Origin: Halocafeteria seosinensis
Taxonomy: Eukaryota > Sar > Bigyra > Bicosoecida
Direction of reading: 5' to 3'
NCBI GenBank assembly: GCA_001687465.1
Contig: LVLI01000117.1
Coordinates: 1 to 64,000 of the forward strand
Length of the DNA: 64,000 nt
Part shown: in pieces, positions 56,565 to 64,000 of the stretch
Layout: the number at the start of each line of letters is the position of its first letter
Position numbering within the stretch: position 1 is the stretch's first letter
The notes under the pieces: model-generated
The model's database searches: none
What the model saw: the letters and a program-made list of their open reading frames with translations, nothing else
What the model was told of the DNA's origin: nothing
Position numbers and translations under genes: made by a program

Positions 56565-59249
56565 ATGACGCAGAAATGTTACTGTCGCTTGGTCCTTATG
56601 GTCACGGGCGATGGGTACAGTGATCAGAGCCCACCCGGGTTTTTATTGAGTATACAGACAGCACAGGTTCCCAGACCCATGGATAGCCAGAAGGATGATT
56701 CGAGTTCTTCAGATGACTCCGACTCGTCCGATTCCGCTGGTGTGTCCCTCCCTGACTATGCGAAAGACAAGGCGAAGATTCCACTGCACAAGTGGACTGT
56801 GAAACATACAGTGCTATTTGGGTGTGGAGAGGGCTCTAGGCGATGTTTGAATGAGCAGCACGTCAAATTAAGGACTTTGCGGGCTATTTGCTTGACGAAT
56901 GACCATCTCAACTCGATTTCAGGGATCCCGAGTACGCTCTTCCACATGGGCGATACAGGATGTAAGGAAGTTACCGTATGTGGCCCGGGCGATATTCAGA
57001 ATACTATGAATGGGGTCAACGAGACATTCGGTCGGAAGTATCCGATAACAACAGTAGAAAAACCGGGCAGAGGGGAATGGAGAGGAATTCTATCGATGCC
57101 TTTATATGATGCTACGGAGAAAACAAAGGGTTGCCCCAATCAGCATGTCCGGTTGACTACTGTCGATCCGACTTCTCAGCCACTTGATACGCGCGAGCGA
57201 AGTACCAGTGACTCGAGTAGTCAATCAAGTGAAACATCTTCTGATACATCTTCATCGTCTTCTTGTTCATCCGATATAAATATTCCAGACCAGCAGAAAA
57301 GGAGGTCCGGTGACTTAGCAGGCGGTGATAGCAACACCACTGAAAGGGAGAAAGAGTTTATGAACTCGCTTAGATATAAAATTCGAAATGCAAAACGAAG
57401 CGCCGATGAACTGGTCTACAGCAAATCGATAGAAGACTGTTGCAAAGCTGCTCGGTCAAGCGAAGAAGCTAGCCACCCCATGCCCTATAGTGGACTGGAA
57501 GGCCCATCCACCCCTGCGCCTTCGTCGGTGTATTGTGTCCAACTGGTCTTAGATCCTTCAGAACGGAAGAGTGTCCCGCTTGCTTTAGTCATAGATATTG
57601 ACACTTTTCCTCAACTGAGCTCCTATGAACGTTTATTTGCACAAGTAAAGCACACATGTGTATCAAGGATTCACATTGTTCTGTTTTCGAGTGTGCGCAG
57701 TCACAAACAGAAATTTGACAAACATGCTTGTCAAATAGAGGAAGTTTTCAATGGTCTGACCGTGAACATTACGCGTATAGGACAAGCTACTGGGGCAAAA
57801 GCGGACAACCGTTATTTATTCACTTTCTGGAAAGCGGCAAACCTGCAAGCACAACTCTCTCTATTCGACAATGCGGTGTATCCCTTTCCGATGCTCGATA
57901 GGTTGTCGGTTGATCACGTAGAAAATTGTGAGCAAGGGCAATTTCTTCGAACTTTAGACACCGTCGAACTGTGGCCTTCGTTTTGTCACTTTAATCAGTC
58001 TACGGAACATGTTGCTCCGCAGAGCCACTTCGAAAACCTAGGTTGGAAAGATTTGGTATCGTCAAACGTTCAGGAACATACCCAAGTAAATGGAGAACTT
58101 AAGAAGCAAAAGATCGCAGAGACTATGGCTCAGACCAAGGCAGCAATTTCAAACGAGTCACTGGGGTCTGGGAAGACTTCCAATGAGGTGTTTACCTCTG
58201 CAGTTGCTACAATGTACATTCTAGGAACCGGCGCATCGACTCCTGGAAAGTATCGATCCAATACAGGTATCTACCTGTCACTAGATCCTCTAAAACTAGC
58301 ACATGTGCTAAAGTGCGGGTACAAAGCAGACGTTGCTCCGCAAGGCATTCTACTAGACTGCGGAGAAGGAGTGTTAGCAGGCTTTTCCCGGCTCTTCGAA
58401 AGTAAGAAAAAGGAAGTGGCTACAGATAACCCAATGGACTTAGTACTCAAAGGAATACAAATCATATGGATATCGCATCATCACACCGACCACCATTCCG
58501 GGCTGCTGTCATTATTGGGGAGGCGTCAAGAGGTTCTTCAACAGGGGGAGCCGCCAAATTTGTTACTAGTTTGCCCTCCGAAAGTACGAAAATCCATAGA
58601 GTACTATCGACAAGGAATAAGTTCTAGACTGAATCCGTTCTATTCGGTAACCATGGTAGACACTCAGGATTTCAATAACCCGCTGAATTCTCAACGTCAG
58701 GGTTTCTTTTCAGCAAGTCGTTGTAATGGAACCAAACTCTCTTGCGAGTCAACAGTTACCTCTTTTTTAAGTGTTCCTGTCGAACATTGCCCAGATGCAT
58801 ACGGTGTTGTGCTGATTTTGAACCGAAGGGATGGAGACACGATGGGAACGAAGATAGTTTTCTCTGGGGATACCAGGCCCTGTAAAAGGCTAATCGCGGC
58901 AGGCTCTGGAGCTTCGCTTCTGATCCATGAAGCTACGTTTGACGACTCGATGGGTTCTCATGCTGTAAGGAAGAGACATTGTACTATTAGCGAGGCCTTG
59001 GATGTTGGCGAGAAGATGCGTTCTCCGGCAATTGTGTTAACGCATTTTAGTCAGAGATACTCGAAAATAGGTCCGGAGTTGCCATCGGATTCTAACAGCA
59101 GGTCTTCCAGAAAGGCAGTCTTTTGTAATGCCTACGATGGAATGCAGTTAAACCTAAATAAAGACGGTAGCGCTATTCTAGACAGCTGTTCTCGTGCTAA
59201 TGCTGCAGAAAAGTTACTGCGCAGAGTTGACGAAGAACTTGCTGCATGA
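56565..59249 (+). CDS. ELAC2: tRNase Z, long form (ELAC2-like 3'-tRNA endonuclease)
   Basis: Zinc endonuclease that removes 3' trailers from precursor tRNAs in nucleus and often mitochondria. Intronless, 894 aa. The degenerate N-terminal half-domain shows LFGCGEGSRRCLNEQHVKLR and SISGIPSTLFHMGD, as in long tRNase Z, then an acidic/Ser-rich spacer. The C-terminal catalytic half starts YILGTGASTPGKYRSNTGIY near 551 and contains GILLDCGEGVLAGFSRLF. The metal motif is SHHHTDHHSGLLSLL at about 638; the usual SHLHADHHxG has His in place of Leu. Then FSGDTRPC (Asp ligand), LLIHEATFDD and the final His motif VLTHFSQRYSK. A Ser-rich acidic patch lies at about 40-57. Upstream, TATAATG overlaps the start, so the first ATG is plausible but the Met in VPRPMDSQKDD is an alternative. 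Confidence 0.95.
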   Translation: MTQKCYCRLVLMVTGDGYSDQSPPGFLLSIQTAQVPRPMDSQKDDSSSSDDSDSSDSAGVSLPDYAKDKAKIPLHKWTVKHTVLFGCGEGSRRCLNEQHVKLRTLRAICLTNDHLNSISGIPSTLFHMGDTGCKEVTVCGPGDIQNTMNGVNETFGRKYPITTVEKPGRGEWRGILSMPLYDATEKTKGCPNQHVRLTTVDPTSQPLDTRERSTSDSSSQSSETSSDTSSSSSCSSDINIPDQQKRRSGDLAGGDSNTTEREKEFMNSLRYKIRNAKRSADELVYSKSIEDCCKAARSSEEASHPMPYSGLEGPSTPAPSSVYCVQLVLDPSERKSVPLALVIDIDTFPQLSSYERLFAQVKHTCVSRIHIVLFSSVRSHKQKFDKHACQIEEVFNGLTVNITRIGQATGAKADNRYLFTFWKAANLQAQLSLFDNAVYPFPMLDRLSVDHVENCEQGQFLRTLDTVELWPSFCHFNQSTEHVAPQSHFENLGWKDLVSSNVQEHTQVNGELKKQKIAETMAQTKAAISNESLGSGKTSNEVFTSAVATMYILGTGASTPGKYRSNTGIYLSLDPLKLAHVLKCGYKADVAPQGILLDCGEGVLAGFSRLFESKKKEVATDNPMDLVLKGIQIIWISHHHTDHHSGLLSLLGRRQEVLQQGEPPNLLLVCPPKVRKSIEYYRQGISSRLNPFYSVTMVDTQDFNNPLNSQRQGFFSASRCNGTKLSCESTVTSFLSVPVEHCPDAYGVVLILNRRDGDTMGTKIVFSGDTRPCKRLIAAGSGASLLIHEATFDDSMGSHAVRKRHCTISEALDVGEKMRSPAIVLTHFSQRYSKIGPELPSDSNSRSSRKAVFCNAYDGMQLNLNKDGSAILDSCSRANAAEKLLRRVDEELAA

Positions 59250-59328
59250 CAATACCTTTAGTTTTATAATAGTGTCGTACAGGTGCTTCTGTTCATTCGG
59301 GTATCACTTCGGCATAAGGCCTAGTATG

Positions 59329-60013
59329 CTATGCCGAACCCCAGTGCTCTAGTTCATCCGGCGTAATGGCTCTGCCTAAGGGTACCATTGCTTCTTTGTG
59401 TTCATCGCGTGGCATGGATTTCCTCATATCCAGGGCATCTTCCTCGCCCGAATAGTACCCTTTGACTCTTCGGTAGGTCGTGTAGCCTAGTTTCTCGTAC
59501 ATGGAGATGGCTAAATCGTTTGACTTTCGGACGAATAAATCCACATAGTACGTATCATATCTGTAATAACTCAAAAAATGCAAACCCCGTTGGTTAGAAG
59601 AACTTAACTTGGAGTAGTTGGACCTCTTACATATCTCTTGAAATCCGCTCTAACTTGTCCATGAGCTTCTTGGCCATTCCTAAGCGTCTGAAATCGGGAG
59701 CTACTGTGACGGCGGACACATGTCCATGCCATAATTTGCCCTCTCCTTCGGCTTTGCCAATCATGTAGCCCATGGGTTCATGATTCTGAGGACTTGTTAA
59801 AATGCTGAAATATTCCGGCCATCGAGCCATATAGTCATAATAAAAGCCTAGATTATACTGCAGGCGTCCCATTCATCCATATAGACTGTGTCAATGGCAT
59901 AATATAATATTCACGGTGTGGACTGCTGGACGTACCGTCTCCGTCCATACATCCATATTGATGTGGTTGAATGAAAAGAGGTCATCGCAGGTGAATCGCC
60001 GTACTGTCGTCAT
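59329..60013 (-). CDS. NAA20: N-alpha-acetyltransferase 20, NatB catalytic subunit
   Basis: GNAT acetyltransferase that, with NAA25, acetylates N-termini starting Met-Asp/Glu/Asn/Gln. Exons: 60013-59936, 59857-59631, 59560-59329 (178 aa; human 178). It reads MTTVRRFTCDDLFSFNHINM, DVWTETYNLGFYYDYMARWP across intron 1, and GYMIGKAEGEGKLWHGHVSA. The acetyl-CoA loop APDFRRLGMAKKLMDKLE follows, then across intron 2 YYVDLFVRKSNDLAISMYEK, LGYTTYRRVKGYYSG and EDALDMRKSMPRD. The match to NAA20 is nearly end to end. It is divergent from the POP4-like gene with only 77 nt between start codons. Confidence 0.96.
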
Positions 60014-60045
60014 TGTATAGAAGCAAACAAGGTCATCAGTGGTGA

Positions 60046-60056
60046 TATATAAAAAT
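60046..60056 (+). promoter_or_regulatory. TATA-like element for the POP4-like gene
   Basis: TATATAAAAAT, 35-45 nt upstream of the ATG at 60091, inside the 77-nt divergent interval with NAA20. The spacing implies a very short 5' UTR. Assigned by position and sequence only. Confidence 0.45.
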
Positions 60057-60090
60057 AGTACTTGTACAAACCAGAGAAGAGGAGAGGATT

Positions 60091-61008
60091 ATGTCTGCCC
60101 AGGCCAGGAAGAAGAAGAGGAGGTAAGTTAAACATACTTTGCTGCATGATGCATCACATACACATGACCTTCCTTCAAAAAAGAGTTCATTCGTTGCCGT
60201 CTGCAGGACTCACGGAATGGAAATGCTTTTGGAACAATTGGACTCCGAGTACGGCCAGACACCTCCGGAGAAGCGAAGCCGACCCACTGGAGGAGACGAA
60301 GATACAGGAGAACCCCTTACAGCGACTAGTGAGCATGCAAAAGCAACGAAAGATTCTACGAACGACCAGCAGGATAGCTCCGAGAAAGAAGCAGCGATGG
60401 GGCACATCCTGCATCGGTACTGGAAAGCTGTGAGCAGTAAGACAAAGTTTGAGGAAGTGTTACGCAGACTCTCTAGGCCGTGGCAACTAGATAATGCTCA
60501 GAGTCTATCCGTTCCTTCAGCGATACAAAGACAGCTCCAGTCGGTGAGCAAGTTTCACTTTAGAGGACACCCGAAGCAACTGCTGCGAGAACTACGACAG
60601 TCTCATATTCCAGCAGAGGTAATTCAAACGCTACACAACTCTTGGATAAACTACGCAAGAAAAATGCTGAACGAAGTGGTAGCAAATGCATCCACAACAG
60701 GAACAGTGGAGGGAGCACTCAGCGACGGTATGAAAGCGAAACTTTTTGCAGACCTCGCGCTGCGTATCGACCTTTCTTTTGCGCAAGTGACGATAAACCA
60801 GTCACCTGGGACTCGAGCGTACGAACATAAGAGTGCATTCATTTTGGTGGAGACAAAGGAGTGTATTATTGTCTCTATGAAGGGAACTGGCAGAGTCGTC
60901 ATGATGCTAAAGAGGTCGTTGGAGAAACTGGAGCTTCACCTTCCAGATAATATCACGGCAGTCCTCCATGGGTCTCGATTTTGGTCACAAAGAAGGCTCC
61001 TCTGTTGA
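60091..61008 (+). CDS. POP4: POP4/RPP29-like ribonuclease P/MRP subunit (probable)
   Basis: Exons: 60091-60122 and 60207-61008 (277 aa). Basic start (ARKKKRR), acidic linker (EKRSRPTGGDEDTGEP), then helical sequence (KFEEVLRRLSRPWQL, QLLRELRQSHIPAEVI). A C-terminal beta-rich segment follows: LFADLALRIDLSFAQVTINQ, SPGTRAYEHKSAFILVETKE, CIIVSMKGTGRVVMMLKRSL, ELHLPDNITAVLHGSRFWSQ. This fits the Rpp29/Pop4 Sm-like fold, where a DLxGA-V-V--S--P---G--GI-V-ET strand set ends in IHG--L--R. Rpp29 helps RNase P remove 5' leaders of tRNAs. The likeness is weaker than for neighbouring genes, because the SxGY/VGxxGI glycine pattern is partly lost, so I call it probable. No introns interrupt the core. Confidence 0.5.
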
Positions 61009-61348
61009 AATCCTTGTTAAGAGTTCCTTTCGGGAACTCCCTGGACCGAATTGCCAATATCAGATGTGCATGTCAGTGAGAACAGGAATAGGTACTCGGT
61101 ATAGGCTCCGTTTCTGATGGATAACAATCAAGCTAACGTGGCTTAAGGAATGAAAGTTGCACCTCAGATGTGCGCTAATCCTTATCTTCCTCAGTTCGAT
61201 CGACTGGGTTTTGTTTCCTCTGCCATACAGAAGTACTTCATGCACTACTCTTACAGCGGAGTATACAATATTCTTGACCAGTGGCGCAAGAAACATAAGT
61301 TGCCGACACTTGGCTTCAGGATTAACCCAGGTTATCGTCAGCTCCTCG
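61009..61348. other. Interval between the POP4-like and alpha-SNAP stop codons
   Basis: Convergent 3' flanks of 340 nt. An open frame on each strand (61060-61455 minus, 61150-61416 plus) overlaps the alpha-SNAP last exon in the wrong frame and has no family features. Nothing else recognised. Confidence 0.5.
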
Positions 61349-62936
61349 TTAGGATTTCCCCTCTTCTTGTTCTTCTTCCGATTGAGAGGCTTCACCGGAA
61401 CCACTCCATGTGCTAACGGTATCGGCATCGGATCCTCCGCGCTTGAGCAACTCAATTTTCTTTTCCCTCAATTCAGCCTCAGTACGCTCTACTTCCTTTC
61501 TTGTGTTTTTTATATTGTCAAAGATGGCCTGGAGAATCAGAAATACCCCACTTTAAGAGGAAGACCACTGCACCTAGGAGTACTGATACACTCACCTGGA
61601 ACAGAACAAGTTCGAAGGGCCATAGTTTTCGGACGTAGTCCAGGTTCCACACGTGGTCAATATAAGTATCGTAAGACCCCATTTCACAGCAGTGGATGAC
61701 GTCCTGCACTTGCGCGTTCCAAGGATTTTAAAATCGTATCCTGGAACTGCTAAGACCAACTCACCTGAATGAAACGATACTCCCTACTGCATGGTCAAAC
61801 CAAGAAGGGGTGATTTATGCACTGTCCACCTTATTGAAGCATGCACTACGGACCTGGCTAGGAAAATGGAGTTCTCCTCGAGCTTCCGCACAAATCGCTT
61901 GCATTTCTTGAGTTTTTTGTCTGCCAGATAACATATGGCGGCGTCTAGAGCATATCCATTTGACCGAGCTCTCAGAAGATTATGTTCAAGACTCCATTTA
62001 TACGCCCTAGAGTAAAATCGATGAGCATGTTCATATCTGTACCACGAGTATTTTATGCCGTTTTCAAATAATCTCGAAGCGTTCATTATCAAATTGCACG
62101 GGCTTACCTTCCAACACGAACGTATTCCATGCCCCCTAGAATGATAGCCTTTACAGCTTGTGCAATGAATGCATCCGTTTTGTAGTACAAGGCAGCATTT
62201 TCATAGGCTTTTCCCGCTTCTTCGTGGCTGAGGTCGTCATGGTGTAGTTTTGCGATTGACATTTCGATCTGGTTGAGATATGCAGCTAACATAATTTTCA
62301 AGTTTTTAGCAGCGTCGTTGTACAGTCGTCAATAATACTTACATTTGCGCACACAGCGTAATGCCCCAAGTTCTTCATATGCAATACGGCTTTCCGATAA
62401 ACGGTAACAGCTTGAAATGCGTCAAACTTGCTAAACGATTCCCCTGCCTGAATATAGTACGAAGCCGCCAAATGCTCTTGCCGAAGTCTCTTCTGCAGTC
62501 AACATTGTAGCTATTATCCGACGGGAGCTTAAACGAAGAAGAAAGACTTTACGTTAGAGTCTCCACAGGCCACATAGCACTCCCCAGCTCTTGTCCCTGG
62601 AGAACAAAACCAGAAGCATAACATAATGGCCAGGCTGATTGATCTATGTCACAACAGACTTACATTGCGATAGTATACAATACTGTTTCGCGGCTTCTTC
62701 AAAAATTACGCAAGCTTGCTGAAATTTGTCTTCTGCTGAGAGTTTGGCCACTTTTTTCAAGAGAGCATGACCCTGATGAAAAAGCATATATATCAAGGAT
62801 ATACATGATTTATAATTCTGCATTGCTACTGTGCTCATAGAGGGCATAATGGGCATCTTACCTTGTCTTCAAGAGATGTGGCCAGTTGCCACCTCTCTTG
62901 CCCTTGCTTGTTTTTATAATGAGCGCTGGAGGTCAT
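61349..62936 (-). CDS. NAPA: Alpha-SNAP (Sec17-type SNARE-disassembly adaptor)
   Basis: TPR-like adaptor that recruits NSF to SNARE complexes for recycling after membrane fusion. Nine exons, phase-consistent: 62936-62862, 62772-62664, 62596-62553, 62492-62343, 62268-62108, 62036-61854, 61786-61765, 61703-61596, 61528-61349 (343 aa). Helical repeats: FQQACVIFEEAAKQYCILSQ, WTRAGECYVACGDSN, EHLAASYYIQAGESFSKFDA, FQAVTVYRKAVLHMKNLGHY, IEMSIAKLHHDDLSHEEAGK, AYENAALYYKTDAFIAQAVK, RYEHAHRFYSRAYKWSLEHN. The block SREYRFIQDVIHCCEMGSYD aligns with SRECKLMKKLLEA of animal alpha-SNAP, and FELVLFQAI with the Leu-rich NSF-stimulating end. Exon 7 is only 22 nt and its upstream intron uses donor GTCCGT. A 50-residue Lys/Glu then Ser/Glu tail extends past the usual C-terminus, which is unusual because NSF activation depends on that end. 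Confidence 0.85.
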
Positions 62937-62973
62937 TGTCTTGTGTCAGCCAAAAGAATAATAGCGAATCTAC

Positions 62974-62982
62974 GTATATAAT
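62974..62982 (-). promoter_or_regulatory. TATA-like element upstream of alpha-SNAP
   Basis: ATTATATAC-type sequence on the minus strand about 40 nt before the ATG at 62936, in the 274-nt interval downstream of the dynein gene. Assigned by position only. Confidence 0.35.
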
Positions 62983-63210
62983 ACACTCAATCCTCTGAAA
63001 GTTCGGTAATACATGTGTAGAAAGAGCAAAGCGTAAAAAAAAAAGCAACTTGAACTCGCTTCAAGTTTAACGCATTAAAGCCTTATGCTACTTTAAATAA
63101 CGATTTTTGTGATGCTTCCGTATACGTTTCCCAGGGTAGCGTAGTTGTGTATATTCTAAATACTGAATACTACAATCTACGCGGAGAGTAGAAGTCATAC
63201 TGGGATTGAC

Positions 63211-64000
63211 TTACTCGTCCGTGTTCAAACACATTGCAACACCTTGCAGCACCCAATGGCTTTCATGGTGTTCAGTGTTTAGAAAAGCGTCAAATACAAG
63301 CCCTACACCCATTGCATTCCGACGCTGTTGTGTGACATAGACTGGGGTCTGGAAAGTACCGTGAAGTTTTAACTTGGAAGCTTCAATGGGAATGATCTGA
63401 ACTATTGGAAGTTCTTCTATCAAGACTTTCGGACGTTGCTCACGGAGAACATTGCGTTCGAAATCCCAACTGGCACCTTCCAGATAGATACCCGACACGT
63501 AGCATCCGTCCTCCGAAGGACCCGGTACGTCTTCAGAGGTGCGATAGTGAGTGACTTCGGTATATAGAGTAGACTTATCCAAGGGCCAATTACGTCGTCG
63601 ACAAGTAGATTGCACCAAAGCAGTGAGGTAAGATTCGGGAATATGCAACCCCGACAGCCAGATCACCGTGGGCTCCCCATGGTCTATCCAACTCTGATAC
63701 TGAAGATGTCTGGAACGGAAATGTTGCATCCATGAACCCAATGGTTTTTGAGTATCGGGAGCGAGGGACTTCCAGAGTCTTGGGATTCGTCCATCGAAGA
63801 TAGCATCTCCTATCTCTTCCAACTGATCGCTCATGCCGATTTCGCCTGCAAGAGCACGCTGAAGATCCAACAACGAGCGTTTCATGGAAGTAACGAGGAA
63901 ATTCCACCGTTCAAGTTCTTGAAACAAGACGACCTGCGTAGGGGTAGGTGCACTACCTTCGGGAACCAACCTTCGTCGGATATTGTGGGTGTCTTCGGGT
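63211..64000 (-). CDS. DNAH10: Axonemal inner-arm dynein heavy chain, C-terminus (DNAH10-type, partial)
   Basis: Partial gene: the frame is open to the window edge and encodes the last 262 residues of a protein usually over 4000 aa. It covers the C-terminal AAA6/C-domain region. LVVTS-type start (FLVTSMKRSLLDLQRALAGE), RIPRLWKSLAPDTQKPLGSW, PTVIWLSGLHIPESYLTALV, GCYVSGIYLEGASWDFERNV, PKVLIEELPIVQIIPIEASK and RRNAMGVGLVFDAFLNTEHH, ending SHWVLQGVAMCLNTDE. The IIPIEA-KLKL-TF-TPVY and RRNAMGVGLVF blocks point to DNAH10, the I1/f inner-arm 1-beta heavy chain, rather than outer-arm or cytoplasmic dynein. No int­ron lies in the visible part. This is the strongest evidence that the organism has motile flagella. 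Confidence 0.93.
   Translation of the reverse strand, partial: PEDTHNIRRRLVPEGSAPTPTQVVLFQELERWNFLVTSMKRSLLDLQRALAGEIGMSDQLEEIGDAIFDGRIPRLWKSLAPDTQKPLGSWMQHFRSRHLQYQSWIDHGEPTVIWLSGLHIPESYLTALVQSTCRRRNWPLDKSTLYTEVTHYRTSEDVPGPSEDGCYVSGIYLEGASWDFERNVLREQRPKVLIEELPIVQIIPIEASKLKLHGTFQTPVYVTQQRRNAMGVGLVFDAFLNTEHHESHWVLQGVAMCLNTDE

Noticed and set aside
61060-61455. 131-codon minus-strand frame downstream of alpha-SNAP
   Set aside because: It overlaps the last alpha-SNAP exon in another frame; the SNAP frame is supported by splicing phase and family alignment.

Overview
This window is nuclear DNA from a compact, intron-bearing microbial eukaryote that builds motile flagella. The gene set is eukaryotic throughout: SMC2, EMC3, FIP1, EZH2, RPL12, MUTYH and others. 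Protein-coding genes have many short spliceosomal introns, mostly 60-90 nt, usually with NAG acceptors, and a tRNA-Lys carries a Pol III T-run. Flagellar motility is suggested by the C-terminus of a DNAH10-type inner-arm dynein heavy chain at the right edge, a MORN3-like protein and a TBC1D31-like protein. These argue against land plants, red algae and most fungi. The exact lineage cannot be read from the sequence; a flagellated stramenopile-like protist is my weakly held guess.

Layout, left to right. A (CA)n(TA)n microsatellite opens the window. Then come an extended SDR / sterol-dehydrogenase-like membrane protein, condensin SMC2, a repeat-bearing gap of about 1.4 kb, an AAAP amino-acid transporter, a gankyrin-like ankyrin protein (PSMD10), a VPS9-domain Rab5-type GEF, DDI1 and tRNA-Lys(CTT). 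An ER quality-control pair follows, an EDEM-type GH47 protein converging on EMC3. Next are FIP1 with a MORN3-like protein, then EZH2 (Polycomb H3K27 methyltransferase). Two RAD6-type E2 enzymes then lie tail to tail, followed by a G-patch protein, a serine carboxypeptidase, an IQ-motif protein, a tiny DASH-like DAD1 protein, TBC1D31-like and NOC4. A gene-poor, rearranged stretch (about 46.6-50.3 kb) holds broken, inverted MUTYH fragments, a direct repeat and an intronless trypsin-like protease. After it come intact MUTYH, an unknown multi-pass membrane protein, RPL12, tRNase Z long form, NAA20, a POP4/RPP29-like protein, alpha-SNAP and the partial dynein gene.

Most genes are housekeeping and are packed in divergent or convergent pairs. 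Several convergent stop codons lie only 4-125 nt apart, so 3' UTRs probably overlap. I see no bacterial-style operon, CRISPR array or intact transposon. The items most worth following are the DAD1-like subunit, the orphan trypsin-like protease beside MUTYH debris, the unknown 658-aa membrane protein, the RAD6 paralogue pair, the PIP-like motif inside MUTYH, and ankyrin exons that match single repeats exactly. Exon coordinates were worked out by hand from GT..AG signals, reading phase and protein-family continuity; no transcript evidence was available.
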